A DNA stretch of 64,000 bases, from the NCBI GenBank assembly GCA_001695595.3, contig MBPM02000036.1:620001-684000 (forward strand). The letters are read 5' to 3'. Below, piece by piece: positions 40,960 through 51,555 of the stretch. Positions within the stretch are counted from its first letter, which is position 1. Each line of letters starts with the position of its first letter. The position numbers and the translations under genes were made by a program. The DNA comes from Plasmopara viticola. Its lineage: Eukaryota > Oomycota > Peronosporomycetes > Peronosporales > Peronosporaceae. The notes below the pieces were generated by a model. The model was not told the origin of the DNA. It did no database searches and saw only the letters and a list, made by a program, of their open reading frames with translations.

Positions 40960-42147
40960 TTATCGTAGCGTGACGCCTGCACGTGCGAGCAAGACGCCAA
41001 CCGCCACGCGTGTGCGATGCGAGAGTTCTCGACTCATGCCCGTGACGGTGGAGACGCCCGCCATCATGCTCGCGCGCAAGGAAAGTCTAATGGTGGAGGC
41101 ACTGGTGATTGCGCGACGCACTTGCAGCGAGAGATTTGAACCCGCTGCGTTCACTGCGACGGCTGCCGTGGCCGTCTGCGTGTCCGTGTCGTGTCCAAGG
41201 GATCCCGAGAGGCCGTCACGTGTACTCCACATCATGGAGCTATAGAAGCTTGAAGCCAAGAGCTGATTCGCACCCACGGACAGGTCGAGTCCGTGTTCAT
41301 CGAGGTCGGGAATGAGCGCGACACGGGTTGACTCAGTTGACAGTGCAGCTTGGGCACCGAGCCGAGTTGACTCGAGAGCGTGACGGACAGGAGACTTGGT
41401 TTAATGATTTGTACGACAGTGCCGTGGTGAAGCCACCCATGGTCATGCCGAGTCGGTCGTACATAAAGCCCCCAATTGACAACTTGGTCGTACGAGACAA
41501 GGTAAAGTCCGTCCGTTGATGGAGTGTCATTTGCGTCCGAGCCACGTAGTGGACGTGAGGGTCCACGAGATGACGGAATGCTTGCATCGGTGCGTGGACC
41601 CAGTCGGACGCATCGACATGCATGGCCAGCTCGCTATGGGACACGAATTGGACGTCGAGAGCCTGTTCGTGCCGTTGCCGCACGAGCTTTTCCATGTATT
41701 GTTGCACCTCGTCGCGTGTTTGCAAGTGGAAGCCGACCTTCTTTTGCTGCGCGATGTGATCTTGTTCGAGGACCTGGATGCCTTGTCATTCGTTCAAACA
41801 GACCATGGACGGCAGGACACCGTTTCGGTATTAAATCTGAGAATTCCATGAGGAAAGCGTAAAATGGTACTGTCCTTACCTTTTCGCCGTACATGTCATA
41901 GACGTGCCGTTTGATTGGATCAATTATTACTTTGTACGCACGGTCGTTGTGCATTGGCTGCTGCCACAATCTCCGCGTTGACGTCGAGATCCGGATGGAA
42001 TTCACGCGAGAGCGAGAGGAAGCGGTTCCGGATTTCACTACTTGAAGCATCACGTTCCACACCGATTAGTACATAGTAATCACGCTCGATTTGGCGCCAT
42101 GAAGTCGCGTCTTCTTCGGGCGGTGGGGCCTTGCTGTCTGCTGCCAT
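40960..42147 (-). pseudogene. Truncated and frameshifted DNAJC11 copy D3
   Basis: Same breakpoint stop as D2 (TAA at 40,960-40,962). In addition it has a 16-bp deletion near 41,315 and single-base loss near 41,399 in exon 2. Deletions in exon 1 (near 41,946 and 41,975) shift the frame after the HPD. The start ATG at 42,147 and the splice donor at 41,879 remain. The promoter is cut off by the insertion 13 bp upstream of the start codon. Confidence 0.85.
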
Positions 42148-42402
42148 CGAAATCTCCTTGTGTTTGTACCACTTCACCCTCAAATTAAATATGAATCATT
42201 CTCCAGCTAAATACTATAAGATGATAGAATCACAAGATAATTGGTTGTAAACGGTATTCGATACAGACAATAGGTCGACAATAAAGAATGGATGGTGAAT
42301 ATTTGGCTCCCCTCGCACAATCCCATTCTTGATTTTGCACCAGCTGCAAGATCCAAACCTTTTCTCACTCTCTCTTTATATTGCAACGTCTCAAGCCACA
42401 CC

Positions 42403-44037
42403 ATGCGCGTACTCATCTTCGTACGTACTGCCATCATTTTCTTTTTTAATGTAAGCACTTGTTACGGCACTACCTCGAATACAAGACGCGATGACAGAGA
42501 CAAGGCCTCGTTAAATGACACGAACGAGGAGGCGAGAGGAAATGGATTAGTGGATTATTTTAGTCAACCGGCTGTGCACATGATTGACCAAAATGTTAAA
42601 AAAAAAGCCATGCGGATTCAAAAATTATCGCGAAAATTAGAGAAGGCGCTCATGCGTCGAAGACGAGTGAAGTTAAGCACGATAAAGCATCATGTGCATT
42701 GGCTTGATATGAAAGACAAAGCGTACGAATGGTTAAAAAAACCATTAGTCCACCCAAAGGATGTGTTTTCGTATTTGAACCTTCAAAGCATCTTTCATCA
42801 CGGCATGGACCCAGTCAAATTGGGTCACGACCCCAAGCTTCTTATGTAGTTTCACTATATTGATTCTTATAGGGCTAGGAGCACCATGAGTTCAAATACC
42901 GCACCATTTAACGACAAGGACCTTTTATATTTTTTGGCTAAACACATTCAGCCACGACCGAGTTCCGAATTGACGTTTCCGCTTCATGATCCATCCGTGT
43001 ATGATCCGTTTTTACAAGTCGTAACACTTTTTGACTATTATCGACGCAAGCAAGTTTTGACAGATTTTGCTGAGGATATGCTGACGTATATGGTCACGGA
43101 TCCAATAACCAAAAGTTTTGTGCTTAAGGAATGGCTTCTACACAAGGAATCACCAAAAAAAATGTTCTGTCTCTTGAGGCTCGAGAAAGAACATGCTTTG
43201 ATTGGTATTGACGATGTGACTCTGTTTACTGCGTGGCTAGAATACGTGAAAATGTACTTGAAGGTGGACGATCGGGACTTTAAACTTGGCAGCTTTATTT
43301 TATCCATACTACCAGAGATGTCATTGCCACGTGCGAAGGTCATGTTCGATTCCAATGCGCTCGAGAACGTGTTGGGAGACGTAAAACACGTCAGTGAGAG
43401 CCTTGCAGCGCATGCGCGTAAAATGTGGCACCGATACCCTGACCTTGTGTTTAGACGCTTGGGAATTTTCAACGAGAAGATTACGCCGGATAATTTTCTA
43501 GATTTCGCCAACGGGATTGCGACCGTCGCTTTTTACGCAAAATGGAGGCCATTTGATGGCGATCAGATGTTTGATATGCTGAGATCAATGTATTCGTTTG
43601 ATGAAGTATTCGTTCTGTTTCGAGACCTCGAGCTAGCAGCACAGCACATTGGTTCTCTGACTTCAGAGCAGCGCTCCGACGTCCAGAATTATGCACACTC
43701 CATGGTGCAGTACCTGACTGATCCCTCACCCATGTTACGATTTCCAGATCGTCACGAGCATCCCAAAATTATTTTGGATGAGCTTATTTCTCACCATGCT
43801 GATGTTTCGGTACTCAAGAGCTGTTTTCCAGCTTTTGTCGCGTATTATCGGCGTGTGGATAAGAGAAGTGTTGACGATGCCATTTACATTGCCATACAAT
43901 TATTGCAAAAGAGATTGCCGGAGAATAGAGGATCGAGCATTTCGTGGCTGAAAATCGTCGGAGAATTACAGAATGGAGACGCGCGTATTAAATCAGCTTT
44001 TAAATTGCTGCAGCACGAGTTGAACGAATCCGCTTGA
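42403..44037 (+). pseudogene. WY-fold effector E3 with one nonsense codon
   Basis: A 545-codon relative of E1 on the plus strand: signal peptide MRVLIFV...TCYG, NEEARGNG, WY region. The only lesion I see is TAG at 42,847-42,849, which replaces the conserved Trp of the VWFYY segment (TGG to TAG). The rest of the frame is open to 44,037. It is the most divergent of the four copies. The single lesion suggests recent loss, readthrough, or a sequencing or assembly error. Confidence 0.8.
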
Positions 44038-45146
44038 AGACTAGGGTTATCGAGGTGGATTGTCTCGTATGCATGTATCGGCAAAGCTGAGTAGCTAACA
44101 GAATTTGAGGATTTGATCTAGTTAATTAATCGCAGTTCCTTGTCAACTCTTGTTTGTGACCTGTAATGCCAGTCTTAAAAAAATACACTACTCTTTGTAT
44201 TTATATTCAAGAATAAATATTGAGTTTTGTGCTCAGCTGCTTTGCATTAGCAACCAGGCAAGTAAGGACACATGTAGCGGATTAATACAAACATTAGCTC
44301 AGCACCTAAAATCACCATGTCTTTTTCCTCGATTCAGTTGAGCGCCGCGTACCTGATTCTTGCGCTGCTGTCGACTGTCTCAACTCAGTGGAAAAAAACT
44401 ACTTCCAGCCGATGAATCAATACTCATTTCTTTTGCTGCAACGCTTATAATTTGACGCAGTCCACGCATTATCAACACGTAAAGAAGTAAGATTCAAACA
44501 ACCGAGGACTAAAAGAGGCCGTTGAAAATGTCAGAGCTATAATTGACAGCTATGGCTTAGAGGTCGCAGGTCACTTTATTGCTACTGCTTCGCTAATGAG
44601 CTCGGCAATGGTGGCTTCATGCCCAATTTGTATACGACCGCGATCATGCACTCTAGTGACATATTTTTCTTCGGATCAGATATAAAAATAAATTACTACT
44701 CCTCTTATATGTCTATGAAACCAAATAAGAGGAAGAAAAGAGTCCGATTACACCAATTATTTAAAAATGTGACGGGTTGACACGAAGATGCCAAATCAAT
44801 ATTGCTGCTATCGCTTAGTACACCACCAGCTGATAAACATCAGCCAAAACTCGGGCCGTATTTAAGTTGAATTGATTAACACCAGCCAATGCTTAGGTTC
44901 TATTCGCAGTATGTAGTCATCCCAATATGCGGTACGCTAACACTTTGTAGCCAACCCACAACTTGTCGAGCAGACACAGGGTTGCTGAACCGGCCCTACA
45001 GAGCAAATCAGCCTTTGCAGCGTTTCTTCGACCTTTAAAATGGCTCCTGAACTAACCCTTCTTTGTCGATGATGCGCAAAGCGAGACTAGGAATGCGATC
45101 CACGAGCTCTACCCTTCTATTATCCATTCGGCTAGCAAGTAATCAA
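44038..45146. other. Spacer between E3 and the second effector
   Basis: Up to about 44,495 this is the reverse complement of the DNAJC11-effector spacer, including the extra 75 bp shared with E4. The rest (44,495-45,146) is unrecognised, AT-rich, without a gene. Confidence 0.55.
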
Positions 45147-46251
45147 ATGCGTCTTAGCCGTATTGCTCTTGCACTCCTATTAATCCTTCCCGATATTGCA
45201 CAAGACGACGCTTCTGCGAATGCGACTGCGTCCCTCACACCCCCAAGGACCTTTTTATCTACTGGAGCTCAACCTAATACCCTCCTTTTGAGACTGCCGT
45301 CTGCAGGAGACGAAGAAAGGGTTAATAGTATCGAAACTTTGGGCTGGAAAGATGAACTTGCCGTCTTACTGGCCAAGTCCTATCATATGGTTCGAAAGCA
45401 AGATGCGGAGTCTCTAAATGAGCTTAAAGTAACTTTGTGGTCGATGGAAAATGGGAATATACAGAATATTAACACCATGCTGGAGCTCGATAAGGTCAAC
45501 AAGGACATTTGTCGACTTCCAAGTTATATCTTTGGCTCGCGTACGCGAAAATTACAATTCGAAGCATCCCGAGAAGCAAGTGTCGATCATTGAAAAGTTG
45601 CGGGCGCAATACGGTGATTATATATTGACAATGATACTGGAAGAGGCAACGAGTGAGGCAAGCACAGCACTGAAAGCTATTGCACAGAATGCAAATGGAG
45701 CACAGGTCGTATTGGAAAAATCTAGGAATTAGCCCCATCCAACTCTACAAGATGTTGCAGCGTGACAAGCACAACCCGACATTGCTACTCGACCCAGAGT
45801 ATGGTCTCTGGAGCCTTTATTTCAGCAAACACGTGCCTGGTGGTCAATGGAGCTTATTCATCAGCTCAACCACACACTCGGTGACAAGGGTCTATCCTCG
45901 CTACATAGTTCGGCAAGACAGTCAGAAAAGACTATGAAGCTAGCGATCTATCTTCAACGTCGACTTGGCCACGACTGGTTGAGTAAAGGTATAGAGCCAA
46001 GGCTTGTTTTTGAACATTTATTGCTTGACAAATACCCAAATGGTCTTCTCGATCAGTACGAGTTAAGAATATGGCTGTGGTATGCGAAAAAGTATATGGA
46101 AAAGTATCCGGAAAAGACAAAGACACTTATGACTCTAGATGAGATCATTCAATGCTACCACGACACAGGTGGGACTAAGTGTATTATTGACTCAAAAATA
46201 CGCCTATTTGGAAAGAAGTTGGCGAAAGAGTTGGTAGCAGCGCAAAGTTAG
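45147..46251 (+). pseudogene. RXLR-like (DEER) WY effector, frameshifted
   Basis: The ATG at 45,147 starts a good signal peptide, MRLSRIALALLLILPDIA. About 25 residues later comes TLLLRLPSAGDEERV. DEER is canonical, and the LLLR before it looks like an RXLR whose first Arg became Leu. Downstream WY-type helices appear: IQLYKMLQ...YGLWSLYFSKH and LVFEHLLLDKYP...ELRIWLWYAKKYM. The frame shifts near 45,540, 45,715 and 45,840, so it is broken as written. It is unrelated in sequence to E1-E4. Confidence 0.7.
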
Positions 46252-46452
46252 GACTTGCCTGTAGCAGAGTTATGTTTAAGTCGTCGCAGTTTCGTTGTAA
46301 GACTGATGAATAAAGTGGTTTGATATTTTTTAAACAAGGGACTTACGGTCATTTGGGTCTTTAAAGTAACATGATAGAGAATTCGAAGATTATAAATTAA
46401 CTTTGGGAGAATGGAAATTTTTTTGTTTCAAATTTAATGAATAAATTATCAT

Positions 46453-46740
46453 TTAGATGGAAAAAAATCTATCTCGAATCACAACTTTTCCACTAAAATG
46501 AAACCTTCGATGTAAAATAACTATTGGGCAATAAGAAGATATGCCTAGCTCACAAGATAAAATACTTTTATGCTGCGCATTACTAGTGCATCGATGCTTG
46601 ATGTGTCCTACTTGACCACAGCTGCCGCATCGATTAACACTTTTTGGCGCATCAACTTCTAATGTTGCATGCTGTGATTCGACTCGCTTCTTTTTGGGAA
46701 GCCACTTGTGACAAAAAGTGAACTGGTAAAGAGTGAGCAT
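46453..46740 (-). pseudogene. Zinc-knuckle fragment, probably MULE C-terminus
   Basis: A 95-codon frame with one CCHC knuckle, CGSCGQVGHIKHRC, preceded by a basic WLPKKKRVES segment. Such knuckles end many oomycete MULE transposases and also occur in Copia Gag. No other domain is nearby, so the origin is uncertain. Confidence 0.4.
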
Positions 46741-46826
46741 CTTCCAGCAAAGTTGTCAAATTTGGTCGGATTTGTTGGAAGATGCTCACTCTTTACCAGT
46801 TCACTTCTTGTCACAAGTTGCTTCCC
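46696..46826. repeat. Fold-back inverted repeat
   Basis: Arms of about 56 bp (46,696-46,751 and 46,771-46,826) match at all but a few positions around a 19-bp loop. The left arm overlaps the zinc-knuckle frame. No target duplication is obvious. Confidence 0.85.
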
Positions 46827-47460
46827 TTCGAGTGCTTCATCGTTGGCAAGTAGATACGTTTTGGATCCCCAAATTACAATTTTGCACGTGACAGCTGATT
46901 TGAAAGCTTGAGAGCTGCTATGAGGTGTCGACATGCAGCATTCATATCTCTCGCATAACCGCATGCGCAGGTACCACTGGTACTGTTCACCTCAACAGCA
47001 TACTCCATTGGCTTGTTTGTTTTTATTCGAACGACCTAACAAACGATGAAGTTGAATTTGGACATACTTGAATTATTTTCTCGTACAATTTTTACATCGA
47101 AGTGATGTAAGTGGCATAACCACACCCCATTGTTTCGTCTGTCCAGCAATTTTGAGTCACTTTGTAACAAGTGGATTTAAACCGCGCCATCTCTCTGCTA
47201 GCAGTGCATCTTAACCATCTCTGAAAGGCTCCCCAAAGATTGTATGCGGAGAAATTACTTTCTTAAGGTATGAATTCTCTTTTTTTTCAGATGTATAATT
47301 CTGCCATTGTTGCAAAAAGAAATATTGCGAGGTAACATCAATTTCTGTTTTGGAGGAGTTTTTTTTCGATTTAATTTGAGAAAAGGTATATTTTTTCCGT
47401 TCTACCATTACCTTTGGTTAGAAAAGGAAAATCTCCCTTTCCAAAATAATTTACAATATA
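46827..47460. other. AT-rich spacer
   Basis: No gene recognised. Poly-T and poly-A runs precede two SINE copies. Confidence 0.5.
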
Positions 47461-47794
47461 GATTGTATTGTATTGTATTACGTTATCGCGTTGCCAAGTT
47501 ATGCACGTGCTAGGCTCAGTCTGGCTAGTCCACGGCATAGAGTGGTGTCCGCATACGTCGGGTGTCGTTTTTTCGGCGGGCAGTGCAGCCAGTACCGAGG
47601 TCGTGAGGGTCTTTCATCATTTTGTTTAGCTCTGACTTGGTAAGAGCCCAGGTGGCGCCCTGGTGCTGGAGACCGTCGCGTCGAGGCTGAGACTCGTTAG
47701 AGACCTGCAAATGCCCGAGAGCACCTTCCCGAAGCGCGCGAGCAATTAGCCCCCGCGCTTGGAAGGAGGGCGTCACCCCAACCTTTTCCGAAGC
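47461..47794 (-). mobile_element. SINE-like element, family S1, copy 2
   Basis: 334 bp with a 9-bp target duplication TACAATATA (47,452-47,460 and 47,795-47,803). (TTGTA)n tail at its left end, head at its right end, so it lies on the minus strand. It is separated from copy 3 by only about 70 bp. Confidence 0.85.
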
Positions 47795-47864
47795 TACAAT
47801 ATATATGTATATATATTTTACTATAATTGAGTCGACTATAGAACTTTTAGCCCCAACGTTAATT

Positions 47865-48189
47865 GTATTGTATTGTATTACGTTATCGCGTTGCCAAGTA
47901 ATGCACGTGCTAGGCTCAGTCTGGCTAGTCCACGGCATAGAGTGGTGTTCGCATACGTCGGGTCTCGTTCGGCGGGCAGTGCAGTCAGCACCGAGGTCGT
48001 GAGGGTCTTCCATTATTTTGTTTAGCTCTGACTTGGTAAGAGCCCAGGTGGCGCCCTGGTGCTGGAGACCGTCGCGTCGAGGGTGAGACTCGTTAGAGAG
48101 CAGATGCCCAAGAGCACCTGACCGAAGCGCGGGAGTATTTAGCCCCCTCGCTTGGAAGGGGGGCGTCACCCCAACCTTTTCCCTGCTCG
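47865..48189 (-). mobile_element. SINE-like element, family S1, copy 3
   Basis: 325 bp with its own 9-bp target duplication ACGTTAATT (47,856-47,864 and 48,190-48,198). Same orientation and tail as copy 2. The different target duplication shows an independent insertion, not a tandem duplication. The head-to-tail open frame is still open and joins that of copy 2. Confidence 0.85.
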
Positions 48190-49091
48190 ACGTTAATTAC
48201 ACAGTAAAATACAAATAAAATTTGCACGCATCATACCAGATAAAAAGATCTGAATTTACTCATTACTAACTACTATAACCCCGCTCAAGTAAGCTTCTCA
48301 AGAGTGTATAACAATTAGGGCTGTACCATCCTAGCTTCATTTGAGCACTTGCGACGATCATGATCACTAATTACAGTTGTATATGTTCTTCTAAAGCACT
48401 TTGACTTGTACTACATCAACCATACCGTATTTAATGCGTAAATTAGGATAGGGTAGAAGTCTGTATAAATTGATTGGGGTATGCATTATTTGGTAAATTT
48501 CTTAATTTTTCTTTATAAAACGTAATTTTTTATCAATTTATTACCTGATAAGGGGTTGTGCAAAAAATTATAAGTACTGATCTAATGTTAAGCTGTCAAT
48601 TAAATTTAGAAGATAAAAATATGTACATTGATCCGTACATTGCCATCTATCTCAGGATAGATGGCAACGTACGGATCAATGTATGTTTTTGATGATAGCG
48701 ACAAATGATGATTGTACTTGTCAGAAGGACACAGTTAAGTATTTGGTCCAAGGCAGCGTTAAAGCATTCTTCGCCAACGTAAGTAGTTATAGGCGGTCGA
48801 CTCTACGAATGGTTTTGTGCGCTATTTTGACAAAAACTTGTTCGTGGAAAGGTCATTCCATGCGTGTTGTCGGCAAAGCGACGTTGGATAAAAATTGGCA
48901 GTACGATACTGGCGTGCACAGACGCTATGCCCGAAATCGAAGATTGTTTACATGAAGGCAGCGATTTCATTACCATTGTCGAGCTTCCTAGTTGCAGTTT
49001 TCATTACAGATCAGTTAGCAGCATCCCATTACTAAAGATACGATGCCTCAGTCATTTATTAATCGTTCCTGTTGTAGTCTTTTTTACTGTT
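48190..49091. repeat. Inverted copy of the effector upstream region
   Basis: Reverse complement of about 21,911-22,795 of unit 1: the TTTGTTAACACTT-like and GCGCCCAAATGGAGC-like blocks appear on the opposite strand. It is more diverged than units 1 and 2 are from each other. It forms the right end of the 6.9 kb insertion and has no gene. Confidence 0.75.
48624..48683. repeat. 28-bp stem hairpin
   Basis: Arms 48,624-48,651 and 48,656-48,683 match at 27 of 28 positions with a 4-base loop TCAG. Only the outer part (GATCCGTAC) exists in the corresponding place of unit 1, so the inverted copy was created locally. Confidence 0.9.
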
Positions 49092-49705
49092 TTTGGTGAG
49101 ACAGAAAGGAAGACGCTTATATATCTTCTTATGACCTACACTTTTGTGCAACCTAAGCAGGCTCTTCATGAATTAATGTTCAAGCTAAAATTACAATTCA
49201 CGGTCCTTTTGTTCATATACCGGACACCATTTTGGTTTTTACTGTCTGCCGCCGCAAAAACTCTGCGACCGCCAGAGGCAACACTATACGTATAATACTT
49301 TTCCTCTATTTGCAATAAAGGAATGACCCGGTGATTTGAATCTCACAACATTACGTATTGGTAACGCGTGGATTGCGTCAAATTATAAGCGTTACAGCAA
49401 AAGAAATATCGTAGTTTTTCCCTCTGAGTCGATAGTCGCGTCGGCGCAAGGATCGGGTACGCAGCGGCGAAGAAAAAGATATAATACTTTTAAGTGTTGA
49501 GCCAATATTTGTATTAATCCGCTACGTGTGTACTTTGCTTATGCAAAGCAGCAGAGAAAAAATATTAGTTGAGCACTAAACTTAACAACCATTCTTGAGT
49601 AAACACACAAAGAATGATGTATTTATATGTAAGACTGGCATCATAGGTCACAAACAAAATGGCGATACATGCATACAAGACAGTGCACCTCGATGATTCT
49701 AGTCT

Positions 49706-51194
49706 TCAATCGTATTTATCCAACTCTCTGGCCATGTGCTTCACCGATTCAAAAGCTGGTTTAATACGCGCGTCGTCATTCTGTAATTCTCCAACTATTG
49801 TCAGCCACGAAATGCTCGAATCTCCTGTATATGGCAAATTACTATGCAATAATCGTACGGCACTGTAAATGGCATCTTCAACTTTTCTGTCTTCCTTACA
49901 CCGATAATACGTCACAAAAGCTGGAAACCACTGCTTGTATACCGAAACATCAGCATGTTGAGAAATAAGCTTCTTCAAAATAACTTCGGGATGCTCGCCA
50001 CGATCTGAAAGGTGTAACATGGATGAGAGATCAGCCATTTACTGCACCATAGAGTGTGCATAGTTCTGGACGTCGAAGCGCTGCCCTTCATCCAAAGAAC
50101 CAATGTGCTGTGCTGCTAGCTCGAGGTCTCGAAACAGATTGACCACTTCATCAAACGAATGCTTTGATTTCAGCAAATCATACATCTGATCGCCATTAAA
50201 TGGCCTCCATTTCGCGTAAAAAGCGACAGTCACAACCCCATTGGCGAAATCTAAAAAATTTGCCAGTGTAATCTTCTTGTTAAAAATTTTCAAGCGTTCA
50301 AACTCAAGTTCAGGGTACCGGTGCCACATTTTTCGCGCATTCGCTGCAAGGCTCCCACTATAGTAATTTACGTCTCCCAACACGTTCTCGAGCGCATTGG
50401 AATCGAACATGACCTTGGCACGTGGCAATGACATCTTTGGCAGAATGGATAAAATAAAGCTGCCAAGCTTAAACTTCCGATCGTCCACCTTCAAGTACAT
50501 CTTAACGTATTCTAGCCACGCAGTAAACAGAGTCAAATCGTCAATACCAATCAAAGCATGTTCTTCTTCGAGCCTCAAGAGATAGAACATGTGTTCTGGT
50601 GATTCCTTGTGCCATTTCTTAATCCGTGACCATATACGTCAGCATGTCCTCAGCAAATTGCGTCAAAACGTTTTTGCGTCGATAATAGTCAAATAGTGTC
50701 ACGACTTGTGAATGGATCATACACGGATGGATCATGATGCGGAAACGTCAGTTTTGAACTCGGTCGTGGCTGAATGTGTTCGGCAAAAAAATATAAGAGC
50801 TCTTTTTGCTAAATACTGCGTTATTTGAACTCATGGTGCTCCTAGCTCTATAAAATCTAACATAGTAAAACCACACAAGAAGCTTTGGGTCGTGACCCAA
50901 TGTGAATGGGTCCATTTGTCGATGACAGATGCTTTGAAGGTTCAAGTACTTAAACACATCCTTTGGGTGGACTCGTGGTTCCTTCAACCATTCGTAGACT
51001 TTTCGTTTCATATCACGCCAACGCGCATGTCGCTGTATCGCGTATAAATCAACTCCTTCTCGAAGCATGAGCTCGTTTTCTAATTTGCGCGATAATTCTT
51101 GAATCTCCATGGCAATCCGGTCAATCGTGTGCACAGCCGGTTGACCAAGATAATCCACCAATCCATTTCCTCTCGCCTCCTCGTTCGTGCCATT
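49706..51194 (-). pseudogene. WY-fold effector E4, 3' part
   Basis: Codons from NEEARGNG onward of a fourth effector copy, cut from its 5' end by the Copia insertion. Further damage: frameshift near 50,800, a deletion near 50,605-50,630, and an in-frame TAA at 50,039-50,041 where E1 has the Tyr of MVQYLA. Long stretches remain readable: 50,039-50,590 and 50,748-51,194. The copy shares residues with E2 that E1 lacks. Confidence 0.88.
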
Positions 51195-51538
51195 TATTAA
51201 AGGTAACCGGTTTCCCTCAGTTTTTTTCCGGTTTCCAAGGCTGTCCAATACGAGCGGCTGTCCGACGTTTCAAGCAAACAACGATGACGTCATGAATAGA
51301 CACATGGACAGGCGCACTCAAGATGATTGCGCCCGGATGGGAAGATGCTTGCGCTCGGATGGTAAGTTCTTCTGATTGGCTTAGACAAATGAATGGCTTA
51401 GATGTAGCAAGGAGTTGTGAACTAAGGACCAAGTTAATAAACCCACTTCGAATCTTCATTCAACACCGCAAGTGCCTTCTTCGCTCTTCGCTCACCGCAA
51501 GCTTCGCTCCTCCACATCTCCACTTCAAAATTTCAACA
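51195..51538 (+). repeat. Copia 5' LTR
   Basis: 344 bp from TATTAAAGG to TTTCAACA. It pairs with 55,600-55,943. The termini are not the usual TG...CA at the 5' side; the end is CA. Confidence 0.92.
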
Positions 51539-51555
51539 GATTATGAGCCCAAGTA
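51539..51555 (+). promoter_or_regulatory. Copia primer-binding site (half-tRNA type)
   Basis: Directly after the 5' LTR, TTATGAGCCC is the complement of GGGCTCATAA, the anticodon stem-loop of initiator tRNA-Met. Drosophila copia and yeast Ty5 prime from such a tRNA half. It overlaps the first ATG of Gag (51,543). Confidence 0.65.

Larger units (their letters stand above)
42161..49091. other. 6.9 kb permuted, inverted insertion in unit 3
   Basis: The left flank (CTCCTTG, ending 42,160) and the right flank (TTGGTGAGACAG, from 49,092) correspond to adjacent positions ~19,453 and ~19,451 of unit 1. The insert begins (after about 19 bp of filler) at the reverse complement of ~21,904 and runs through effector E3 to ~19,700. 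It then carries about 3.7 kb of other DNA with a second effector and two SINEs. It ends with the reverse complement of ~22,795 down to ~21,911. The two ends of the insert are therefore adjacent in unit coordinates. Confidence 0.75.

Noticed and set aside
47461..48189. Treating the two S1 copies as a tandem duplication
   Set aside because: Each copy has a different flanking target duplication, so they are separate insertions.
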